Origin: Thelephora terrestris
Lineage: Eukaryota > Basidiomycota > Agaricomycetes > Thelephorales > Thelephoraceae
Direction of reading: 5' to 3'
DNA: 38,884 nt
Assembly: GCA_015956445.1 (NCBI GenBank)
Contig: WIUZ02000039.1
Coordinates: forward strand, 1 to 38,884
In this document: positions 1 to 9,760 of the stretch, piece after piece
Position numbering within the stretch: position 1 is the stretch's first letter
How the letters are laid out: each line of letters opens with the position of its first letter
Notes under the pieces: generated by a model
The model's database searches: none
What the model was told of the DNA's origin: nothing
Seen by the model: the letters and a program-made list of their open reading frames with translations, nothing else
Position numbers and translations under genes: made by a program

Positions 1-693
1 TTGGTGTCGCCCTGGACTTTGCATTCCCTGTTTCTTCGTCCCAATAGGCCCTTCCCCAACAAGAACCAGAGAAAACGGAAAGATAGATTTGGACACAACA
101 TCTACGACGGAAGGTACGCGACAGACTTCAATCGGTTGTCGAGATTGTTCCTGGACGGTCGATCCAAGTTCTCCATCCCCACTTCCACGGATTTCGCTGA
201 TACGGCGCAACGGTGGCCCATGTGCGGCGTGTTCACCCTGTCTCCACGAACACAATTGAAACACAGTCAAGCCGATGAGCACGTCCCCGACCCATCCACG
301 CCTCTCGAATACCACCCAGCATATACCAGGGCCTACATTCACCACTTACTTCACACGCACGAGATGTCCGCTCATGCGTTGCTCACGACGCACAACCTTT
401 CTGTGGTTGACCGGTTCTTCGCTGACATTCGGGGCGTCCTTGAGCGGGACGGTGTTGATAAATTTAGGGAAGAGGTTCAGACGTTTAGAAATCGGTATGA
501 CGATGACGAGATCGTCGGTGATAACACTCAGGGTCTAGGTGAAGATTTTGAGGTTGAGGTTGTTGGAGGCATTGTGGGAAGGGAGGCCAAGCGTGATTGG
601 GGATCTGTCGATAAGGCCAGAGGGAAGGGGAGACTTGCAAGGGATAAGGAAAAGTCTGGTGCTGCAGTGCTTGAGGAGGCGGAGGTTGCGTAG
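1..693 (+). pseudogene. QTRT2-like queuine tRNA-ribosyltransferase accessory subunit, 3' part, frame-broken
   Basis: The accessory subunit of the eukaryotic tRNA-guanine transglycosylase helps exchange queuine for guanine at tRNA wobble position 34. In the long frame, GHNIYDGRYATDF (about residues 31-43) and AYIHHLLHTHEMSAH (about 111-125), followed by LLTTHNL, match the C-terminal half of the TGT/QTRT2 family, including the zinc-ligand His. The Cys side of the zinc site (CAACSP, at 221-238) lies in a different frame, and the upstream piece GVALDFAFPV (3-32) in a third. At least three frame changes are therefore needed, with no plausible intron between them. The N-terminal half would lie left of the window. 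The acidic/basic tail after residue 160 ends at a TAG. It is either a decayed copy or a gene hit by assembly indels. Family assignment is firm; intactness is doubtful. Confidence 0.7.
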
Positions 694-943
694 GAGTTTG
701 GTGGCTCTTCTCGGATTGGATGCACCTCGACCAACAATGTGACACTCGTTTTGCTTCGCCTCCCACTTTGGTGCCGCTATATTTTTCAGGCGTACTTCTG
801 AGAAGTTAATGTGGTGTGAACTTCGTGGTAAGGTGCAGATCAGTGCCGTTCGAAGGAACCGAGCCGCTCTCTAGAAAAGCCCCGACGTATTTTTTCTCTT
901 CGTTGAATCCTTATCCTACCTTTCCTTTCCCTCCTTTCCCCGT
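694..943. other. Downstream flank of the QTRT2-like gene, nothing recognised
   Basis: Short pyrimidine-rich stretch (TTTCCTTTCCCTCC near 919-936) with no coding frame of note. It probably contains the 3' untranslated region of the preceding gene. Confidence 0.3.
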
Positions 944-980
944 AAGAGTGAATCGAAGTGGCCCACTTCGATTCACTCTT
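944..980. repeat. Near-perfect 37-bp palindrome (hairpin)
   Basis: The 17-nt arm at 944-960 is the exact reverse complement of 964-980. The 3 nt between them allow one more G-C pair, leaving a 1-nt loop. It directly abuts a second, imperfect hairpin. Function unknown: it could be a transposon end, a cruciform, or a folded RNA. Confidence 0.8.
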
Positions 981-981
981 G

Positions 982-1026
982 TGTCAGACTCATGCCACTA
1001 GTCACGGTAGCGGTATGAGTTTGACA
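982..1026. repeat. Imperfect 19-nt-arm hairpin next to the 944-980 palindrome
   Basis: Arms 982-1000 and 1008-1026 pair with 16 Watson-Crick pairs, two G-U pairs and one A-C mismatch, around a 7-nt loop. The differences are all transitions, as expected from C-to-T decay of an older perfect inverted repeat, or from selection for an RNA stem. Confidence 0.65.
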
Positions 1027-1962
1027 AACAACGAGTGAGGGAGGGGAAATCCCAGGGTGATGGGGGTAACTGAAAGAGGGTTTATAACAAGCGAGGCTGG
1101 GTTGACCTACCAAGCGGACTCTGTGGGACCTTTCTGTTCTCGATGTTATCGTTTTCCTACTTACCTGTTATCAATCAGCCTGAGGCTCCTCCCATCAATA
1201 TGTGCACATCACGTTGAACTGCCCAACCTCGCAGTTCGCGTCAGTGCCGTAAGTTCGTCTCGAAATGGTTGTCGCGTTCTGGGTGCCCAAAACGCGCCGC
1301 GGACGGGCAGCAGCGATCGTCCAGGAGTAGCACGACGCAAGCCACCGCACGACTTCTGATCGTACCAGGCGCAGCAGTTCCGTCGCGCCAAGCTCACGTA
1401 GGGTCTCGATATGCAGTTCAAGTTACTCACCGGAGGGGAACTCCCTCGAGATTCGCTGGCCAGCCTGGAACTCCGTCTGTGCCAAGTTGGAAATGGAAGT
1501 TTTATCGTGGGAAGACTGTCACATTCCCTCGCAGGTATCTGAGATCTTATCGGCCAGACTTTTCCGTTTTCCGACATAGCATGGAGCGTTTCCCTGTGAG
1601 GAAATGTTTGCTCCGGATCGGGTTGGATTCGCAATCGTGGCGTACGGGACTAACTTGAAGGCATTTTGAGCCTTCTCAGTCTGCGATTACGAACGTGCGT
1701 CGTGGGGTGGTGTCAGGCCTCCAGGTCGCTAGTGCTACACCCACCCCCATAGCTGACAAGTATTTGATCGGGCCTCACCCAAAATCAACGTCCGCGGGTG
1801 CGTGCATTTTATTGTTCTTATTCTGGCGCTAGGTTTCTGCTGAGATAAAACACGGCCATACTGTGTGCACGTGCGAGGGTCCGGGAAGGCGGTCCTGAAA
1901 GATGGAGAACTTATCAAACTGCTCATGATCGCAGATGCATTTCCCTTTCTCCCACGCATCAT
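1027..1962. other. No gene recognised
   Basis: Several short open frames on both strands (for example around 1209-1658) overlap one another. None resembles a known family, and none shows convincing splice signals. Treated as intergenic. Confidence 0.4.
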
Positions 1963-2330
1963 ACACCATATCGTACATCACGTTCCCAGCCCCCGTTCGA
2001 TTAGACCAAAAGGATCTAAAGTGCTAACTGCAAGGTTACAGACCCCCCTATCAGAAAAAAAATTACATCCCGCCGGACCGCAAAAAGAACCCAACTTAGG
2101 TTTTGCGTTCCGGGATCCATCAAAATTTTCCGCCCGATGGCACATCCATCAGTAGCAGATAGGATAGGCATCTACGTACTTATGCTGATGTCATGACACG
2201 AAAGCAGACGATCAACTTCGAATCCAAAGTTGGAAAGGTAATCTTTCTCTTTTTGGTATAGGATCCCGGACTTGGGATGGTCGTGTGGAGGATGTCATCG
2301 AAAGGGTATGCGCTGATATCAGCCTTCCAG
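1963..2330. repeat. Diverged dispersed repeat, copy A
   Basis: Two blocks (1963-2119 and about 2255-2330) have counterparts in the same order and orientation about 0.5 kb downstream (2490-2647 and 2691-2820). Shared cores include CATCCCGCCGGA-like and GGTTTTGCG strings and an A7-9 run after CTATC(A/G)G. The copies differ by many substitutions and short indels, so this is an old duplicated or transposed element with no coding frame in common. Confidence 0.6.
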
Positions 2331-2489
2331 ATTTCAAAACCTCTCCCCTGTGAACTGGAGACCACAAGTCCCGCTACGGTGTTCGCAATGGTTATGTGTA
2401 CGTAGGAGGATGTGGTAAGTGGCCCTAGAAGATGGGGGCTTCAATTTTCAAACAGTTTGCAATTTATCGATCCATCTCTCGTACATTAC

Positions 2490-2820
2490 ACACCATGCAT
2501 CATTGCACCAAAGGTTCCCCGTCTCCGTTTGGTCGGACCGAAAGGATTTCCTGAGCTAGCCTCAAGGTCGCAGACCCCCTATCGGAAAAAAATTCTATCC
2601 CGCCGGATCGAAGAAGAACCAATCTTGGGTTTTGCGATCCGGAGATCTGCCAGAAAGCCCCCCAGCGTGCATATACTGCTCCTCGTTTTAATTCAGAATC
2701 CCGAGCTATCGGGGATTCGAGCGAGGGGGCGCCATCAGAGGACCTCGCCTCAAATTTCCAATATCGTGAACGGAATCGACCGAGGGACAGAGGATATATG
2801 CGGCTGACATCAGCCTCTCT
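2490..2820. repeat. Diverged dispersed repeat, copy B
   Basis: Counterpart of the repeat at 1963-2330. The block order is kept: a C-rich block with the GACCCCCTATCGGAAAAAAA core, then a block ending in a GCTGACATCAGCC-like palindromic string (GCTGATATCAGCC in copy A). No ends with terminal inverted repeats could be fixed. Confidence 0.6.
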
Positions 2821-5481
2821 CATCATGCAACCCATTCGAACTTTCGAACCGAACCCCTGGCAAGCGGGAAAGCAAGCAAACTAGGGAACGTTGAACTTAA
2901 TGGGGCAAGGTTCGAACGCGCGCTGTATACATAAGGGTTGAACGTTGAGATCCCATTCAGTCAAGCATTCGGTCTGGGCCTCACCGTGTTGCTCTGGTGA
3001 TCCCGGTATCACTTTGTGAGCGGCGATCACGTACAAAATGGTACCGCCACCGTCGGCGGTGTGTATCGGGTGTTCCGAGTCGCCTGATTGAGTTCAAGGG
3101 TTTGAGCCTCGAGGTGAGTGAAGCCGAACGTGCTTATGCAACGGGCGCGGACAGTAGATGCTGCGCTGTGCGCTCTACCAACACGGCTGTCACCGAGGGT
3201 ATTTGAACTAGAGTCCGCGTGGCGTGCCATGGGATTTCCATTCCTGAAGTGGAGGGCGCGCTTGCTCTCCTTTCATCGGCAGCGCGATATGAAATAATCG
3301 GTGGCGTTCGTAGACGCACGGCCGGCTGGCTGCGATCACCAGCTCTCAATAATCAGTGTAAAAAGGCTGACAGAAGTTAGTCACTCGGATCTGGACTACG
3401 CTGGACTAGCAGAAGAAGCCTACGTGAGCGGGGTCCAGACAAAGTTATAGCGTAGGTTTGAGTCCACCTTTTCCCGACCCGGGTTTGTCCAATACCCGTA
3501 TAACGCTATCCCCGTCTTCGCCGAGCCTAAGGTGGTGGTAGGGCTATCATATCTTTGTTGTAGGGTAGACAATAGTTTCGCCGAGCCGTGCGGGAGGCGG
3601 GGACGATACGGAAACGGTCCCTGACCGTGGATGGGGTTTTCGTAAACGGCCCCTGTGCCGGCGTGAACATTGGCAGGGCATAGGAGCCAGCGGAACGGAG
3701 GAGCAGAATATAAGGAGCAACATTGGCGTGGAAATTGGGGCGGTCAGCAGTTGATCGTCCCTCGCGGGGATGAGGTAGTCGGGATATCCTGTGGGGAAAC
3801 GTCATCACACAACCGCGCGGGTGCTGTATGGTTAAGCTCCACGACGCAACGGCTGGGTCTGTGACGGAATAGACCGCGGTACCTCGCACGTTCCAGCACT
3901 ACCGAGGCCCCGAATGTATACCACAAGGACGTCTGCTGTTATCTCTTAGCGTTTGATGACGGTAAAGGCTGGCGGAACTCCGCTACAAAGTTTGGTGTAA
4001 GCTCCATTTCGCGTTGTCCGGGGGTGCGTCCTCAGCCACGGTTTCTGATCTCTGATGTCCCTGCGCGTCGATCATTCCTGGTAAGCCGCGTGGGATGCGT
4101 AAAGAAGCGTAGGGACCCGCATGGCGAGCGTCAGGAGGCGTCAGGAGTTTTGAAACGACGGAGTTTTGTCCTCGTCCGTAGTCAACCCTAGCAAAGGAAG
4201 CCGTAAGAACGCGGTTTTACCCGTTCCTCCGCCGCAGAGAACTGAGACTGCTCACAGAGTCGGTTGGATTTCGACAAAGTCGCGTCCATGACGGCTCTGA
4301 TGAGCGTTACGTAGCCCACTTTGGGAGACCATCTGTCAAAGCGATCCGAGTCCGATACGGCTCGCTATCGGCCTTTCATTGAAGTTTCCAACGAAACGGG
4401 TGTCCCGTTAGCATATATACATATACATATATTTCCATGGGGTCGGAACCTGACGGTGGTGTCAAATGTCCAAAATTTGGACAGCCTAGTGGCTTCGTCA
4501 TCTTTGCGAGATGCGTAAGAGTGAGCAAGCGTTGACTATGACGCTTCCGATGTGTCCGACCTGGCCGGGGACCCTGCCTTCGGCCTGCGCTCCAATGTGG
4601 AGAGGACGGGCAGAAGTTCCGGGAAGCTGTTCAGGGGCTGGCCGCAGCGGACGAGTATACGCAACTGAAGGGAGATAGGAGTGCAGGTCGTTGTAGCCTT
4701 GAAATCGCCAGCAATACTAGGACATCCCCCTTCAGCCGGATAAAGCTAGGTCGGCACGTCGGTAACATCATTTTATCCCCGGGAAGTTGACAGGAACTGA
4801 TGAACCTCAACGAACCCGCTTACACAGAGGTAAGCGGGCGGGATACCCTTCTTGGTAGGTTCCAGTGGGTGTACCGCTAGAATCAGAAAAACGTTAGTGA
4901 GGGCGCGGCGAATTGTGGGTCGTTTGTTCCAGGGTCCAGTTATCCGATCTGATGTGTCACCACCGCACCAGATATTTAGTCAGGGGCCTGGGTTCCGGAA
5001 TCTGGGACAGTCGCATTAGTTGCGGTGGCTGTCGAGACGAGGCGCAGTTGCGATGTTGGCGCGACGACGCGAGCGTGGCAGGGTGTGGCAGAAAACGATG
5101 AAGGATGACAGCGGTCGCATATGCGCCAGAAGCTCGAGTGTCCAAGATCTCGTTGCCACGATTCGGACCATGAAGCCAAGTTGAGGGGTGGATAGCGCTC
5201 TTGCACCTCTCAGCGCTCTTGCGTTTGCTGTCGATAACGATATCGAGGGGCGGTTTTGATTCTACGGCATGGTACCGATCACCTTCCTTCTGTCTCGTAC
5301 GTTCCATCCGTTGACGGAACAGACTCTCAGATCTCCGTTCTTGCTCCTCTAATAGTCTATGTCAGGACCCCGATAATCGGTTATGAGTATGATCAAAATC
5401 AGGACTTCTGGTCGGACACCTTGGCCGTTCCTTTGGTCCGAGTTGAGCACCGGCATTGGGGTTTGAGCTGGTTTGAGCAAA
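2821..5481. other. No gene recognised; unique-looking intergenic DNA
   Basis: Open frames here are short, contradict each other across strands and match nothing I recognise. Minor structure: a TA-rich microsatellite at 4412-4433 and a 9-bp hairpin at 4815-4838 (CCCGCTTAC paired with GTAAGCGGG). Confidence 0.4.
4412..4433. repeat. TA/CATA-rich microsatellite
   Basis: Imperfect CATATA/TACATA repeat of about 22 bp in otherwise mixed sequence. Confidence 0.6.
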
Positions 5482-6122
5482 TTTGGTCCGGAAAGGTACC
5501 ATAGATGCTTAAAAATGCCGAAATTCCCGATTTTTGCCTATTTTTCCCCCGCCCCCCGAACGTCTGCTGATACGCCTAGTGCAAGTCAACCTGAGGATCC
5601 TCTCCTTGAGGCTACCGCATTCAAAAGGCTCATTCCAACGTCCAATAACTAAGTTACGAGCGGAAAGAACTACCGTTAATTCTTGCCACTGCTGTGAGTG
5701 TGGCATCGGCACTGTTCATCATGCTATGTCAGACAATGTCCAATCTCAGTGTTACCGCCCGTGTGCAGCCCGATCTACGCTGTTTCTATTTTTTGTTCTT
5801 AGGATTTTCTGAACGCACGAGAGGTCTTCTGCTCTTGACTTGCACGCTCGGGAGAATTGCTCCACTGTTTTCTGATGCGATGGCTCATCGATGAGTGCGA
5901 GCCTCGAGGGTCAGCCGAACTTCTTTCTGGGGTCACGCGCCTTTGGCTGGGCAAAACGTGCGAGAGCCGGTCGACAGCCGAGGCAAGGCGGTCCGGATCA
6001 CGCACGCAGTGTCCCTTGAAGGAGCCGATTGGTCGGGATTTGACATACATTTTTTCCAAAAAAATGGTGTTTGGTCCGGAAAAAATCATACCTCCCTGAT
6101 TTTTGGCCCAATTTGGTCCGGA
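5482..6122. repeat. TTTGGTCCGGA short repeat, three direct copies
   Basis: The 11-mer TTTGGTCCGGA occurs at 5482-5492, 6070-6080 and 6112-6122, all in the same orientation. Each sits in locally similar T-rich context (GATTTTTG-type strings nearby). It probably marks remnants of a small dispersed element rather than a regulatory array. No gene is recognised in the interval. Confidence 0.5.
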
Positions 6123-7029
6123 TTTTGCACCGGACCTTCCCTCAATTATCGGGGTCCTTCTATGTCGTGCCCTCCGAGCTCGGAACTCCTTCTGAGAGAC
6201 CCGCGTTTGCCCTCACCCCGCCCTCTCAGTTCTCTCGCTCCCTTTGTTTCAGGCCGATACCAGTGCTGTACGAGGCGTAGCTAATCAGGTTTCGTTCGAG
6301 CGGCAGTGAATGTTCATATTCCCCTTTGTGGGCCCGGGGGGATAGGTGGTAGTTTTGATGACCGTTAGCGAGGAATGCGTGATGCGGCAAAACGGAACCA
6401 AGCGACTGGACTCTGCCTTCGAGACTCTTCATGATATGTATATCGGTCACATAACCTTCGAACGCGATGCACGTCGGTTTTTAACTCCCCCAATTCGACA
6501 GTCTTCGTACAGATGCGATACGGAAATGTAAAAGCGCGGAGAATAGGCTGCACTATACGGTTCTATACTAGACATAGACAGCGCAACTTGTGCCCCGCCC
6601 CCCCCTCACCCTGGTTGTGACCAAACCGCGTCATCTCCAGTTGGCTTTTGTTCCAACCTCCGGCCGTGTTAACATAAACTATCGTAAGCAAACAACCGTG
6701 CGAGCACGAAGTTGCATATGGGGATGTCCTTCGCGCGGTTATATCTAACCTAAAAGTTTATTCAGCGACGAACCCACCCCACGCTCTTCTTTCCCCCTCC
6801 TACCTCCAGGAATTCCCCTCGTACGCTTTCGAATTCGAGTTTCTGCTGAGCATCGCCCCCTGGAACTTCTACCCGTGCCGAGGACGGTTTTGACAGCTCG
6901 AATTGAAGAACAATCCTTTTTGAGCGATCGTCGTCCTGATATATCCCGATATCTGCAAAACCCCACCTCCATCCTCAATTTCCACCACATCCCCACCCCC
7001 CACTCGCACCTTCGCACCCCCTCAACACG
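6123..7029. other. Upstream flank and probable 5' UTR of the F-box-like gene
   Basis: No recognised gene. The last 250 bases are C-rich with CCACC/CACCCC strings, typical of basidiomycete 5' leaders, and lead to the ATG proposed at 7030. No TATA box is evident at a suitable distance. Confidence 0.3.
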
Positions 7030-8958
7030 ATGCAGATTCGAAAAGACAACGATCCTCTCGCCCAGTATGGGACACCATCTCGCCCAATATCACCACCGGC
7101 CACGCTGTCGACTCCACTCAAGAAGCCGACGACCACCGGAAATGAACCCGGGAAATCGACAGCCAAAGCGTAGAGCCGCGAGCGGGGCGCGAATCGCCTC
7201 CCCAGCAGCAACGCTCAGCAGCGTCACCCCTCGCAATTTCCACCAGAACTCATTGATCATATCGTCGATCACCTCCACGACGATAAGGAGTCGCTCATCC
7301 GGTGCTCCTTGGCTTCCAGAGTCTTCTCGCACGCAACGAGCTACCATCTGTTCAGGACAGTTCGCATACCTTCTTTGCAGAGGTGTGTGCGGTTTCAAGA
7401 ACTCGTATCGCCCTCATCGCACCCCCTCTCCTCGACTTCGAACCCACCCCCATCACCATCACCTGCCCCGCACACGACGCACCATCAGATCACCCAAGCC
7501 CACGCACGATCCACACATCTCCACCCTAACCCTGACCTCATCAGCACGCAATCCCACGCGCGTCCCACGTGCATGTCGATCTGCGATGTCTCTGCGACGT
7601 GGGACATTTCAAAGTTTGTTCGGAAAATCGAGTTTCAGTACCCGCCAACATCGATCGTGGAATATGTCTCGGAAGCGGTAAAGCTGGTGAGGATGCTCCC
7701 AAGGATCCGAGAAGTAGCCTTTGTGTGGTGGATAGGGTCAACCGGGGTGGAAGAGATCGCGCGGGCGTTTGCCCCCATCTCCCACAACCCCAGTCATTCA
7801 CTCGACCAGACGCCGTCATCGACATCAACGAGTGCGCTTTCCGAAACGCGGACGGGACCAGCGTCCACCAGCGATCCGCTCAAGGTACATTTGGATATGG
7901 TGGATTTTGAATCTGTCCATATGTTCCTGGATTTCCTCGAATCGTTTGGTGGGAGGCTGAGGGAGCTCAGCCTGTCGAATGTTGGTTTTGGAGGGGATGA
8001 TGGTAAAGGGAGAGGTGACTTTCGGGGTCGTCGTTTGCCCGGAATAGAGAGCGTGTGCCTAGGCTTTGAAGGTGGGTAGTTCGGGTCCTTGGAATCCTCA
8101 TTGCCTCCCCTTTCATTGAAAATTGGAAACCAATCTTCATTCTTGACGCTGATCGATACCAAAACAGCTGTGGTGAAACCGAAAGTACCCGGTCTAGACG
8201 GTCCGACAATGGGAAACACAGATGGCTTGTTCGGGGCGCCTGATGTGTGCGACATATTGGAAAGCATTGCGCCTAATGTCAGCGAGTTGCAGCTGTTTAG
8301 GGATGTTGAAGAGGCTAAGGACGTATACATGTATGGTAAGTCATTTAGCGTTCTGTTTTCATTTCCCCCCTTATTTCGGCGTCGATGTACGTCACCTAAT
8401 TGAGAGGAAGTGTTTGCTTCTTCATACTTTCACCTTTTCACGCTTCGCCACTACCCTTGACCCTTTGACGGGATCACTCTTCGCCCCCCCTGGTCCCTTG
8501 GACATTGAGTGGGACGAGTTCTACTTTACTCAATGACCCATTTCGATCTCGACCGACTCTGCAATCTCACCACTAATCGTCTTTTTCGCTCTGCTTTGCT
8601 CTCCCAGTGTCACCAGGTTCTAGAACAGCCAGAACACTTCGACTTCCGATGTTCCGGAAACTAAAGTCGGTGACTATGTGTGTTCCGGGGTCACGTTGGT
8701 CCGATCTGATTTACGAGATCGCTGCGTGGTTCGCGAGGGACCGGTCGCACGGGGAGATTGCTGATCCCACTTGCCAAGATGGACGTGCTTCTCCTCCTTC
8801 GTCTGTCACCCCCTTCCCTGCCATCAAGCAACCCAGCAACGCAAGCGGACCGGTGGAAAGACCGGAAGCGGACCAAGGTCAGATTCGTCTACCCCGTTGG
8901 GAAAAGCGATGTCGACTGGAGGAAGCTTGAAAGTGCTGTATTGGGAGAGGGACCTTGA
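7030..8958 (+). CDS. F-box-like domain protein (hypothetical), multi-exon
   Basis: Substrate-adaptor type F-box proteins recruit targets to SCF ubiquitin ligases. Here FPPELIDHIVDHLHDD (about 7234-7281) plus SLIRCSLASRVF is the classic agaricomycete F-box-like start. The rest lacks a named domain but has Leu-rich stretches (RLRELSLSNVGF). Introns supported by phase: 8072-8167 (GTGGGT...AACAG) and 8336-8607 (GTAAGT...CCCAG; long, might hide an exon). The ATG at 7030 shares the frame, but a TAG at 7171-7173 interrupts it, so a first intron (7065-7175 would keep phase) or a later start is needed. The end is uncertain: after about 8740 the likely frame changes, one frame stopping at 8958 and another staying open to 9223. 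No ligase partner is visible nearby. Confidence 0.6.
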
Positions 8959-9760
8959 GGGTTTGGATGGGAGGTGCGTTTGTTCTATATTTGGTAACCA
9001 CGGTGGCTGGACTGAGTGTGAGAGCAGGGACGGGAATGGGAATGATCCCGTCGATATGCTGATGAGAGTCAACAATCGTGGAGCCGGCGGTAGCTGTAGC
9101 GCACGGTTCATGGCTGGTTCGCTTTCGGTCGAGGTTGGGAGTGGGTCGGCTGTGCTGAGGGAAGTCAGGGGTGAACTCGGACGACTGGACGAACTGGGAT
9201 TGCTCCAGGTCAGCTGCTGGTGATCGTGTCTAGATATGGGCTCACAGTGGGCTGCTGCCGTGGATCCTGAATGGGACTTGTATCTTATCAGAAATAATTA
9301 TTGGCTATTATTATTGTTTTCGGAAAGGTTCCGAAGAGGGATTTTAGACCATTGGAAGGTTATTGTTGCCGAATAACAGGAAGGAGGTGAGAGGGGAAGA
9401 GAACCGAGCATCAGGAAATTCCGACCGATCGTGAAAAATAATCAAACCCAGGCGTGCAATATTATGGGCAATGTACCCGCGTGTGCGTTTCCCGGCCTTA
9501 GCGGTTGCGTCCCTTTCCTCCGCTTCCTTCGTCTCACTGCACCTCCTCCCGGTCGCTGGTCGTTCCAGGTCTCCCCTCTGTATCCTTACCGGCGTCCGAT
9601 TTCAGGAGGAAACCAAGTTTGACAAATCTCCTCGGTTGTGCTTATTCATCACTTTATACCCGTCAAATTATAGGGCCACTCCGTCTCCTCCTTCCCCTCC
9701 TACACGCTCATCCCCCGCCTCCCACCCGTATCTCCTCGTCCACCTCCCGTATCACGCCCA
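8959..9760. other. Interval between the F-box-like and Ser/Pro-rich genes
   Basis: A frame open to 9223 may be the true C-terminus of the preceding gene. From 9240 to 9480 the DNA is AT-richer (ATTATTATTGTTTTC) and looks like 3' UTR and spacer. 9480-9760 is C/T-rich leader sequence of the next gene. Confidence 0.35.

Noticed and set aside
3140-3222. tRNA gene, suggested by TTGGTAGAGCGC on the minus strand and CGCGGAC/GTCCGCG flanks
   Set aside because: The D-arm-like string cannot form a D stem, the T-arm-like string lies on the wrong side and no acceptor stem fits a cloverleaf on either strand. At best a chance match or tRNA relic.
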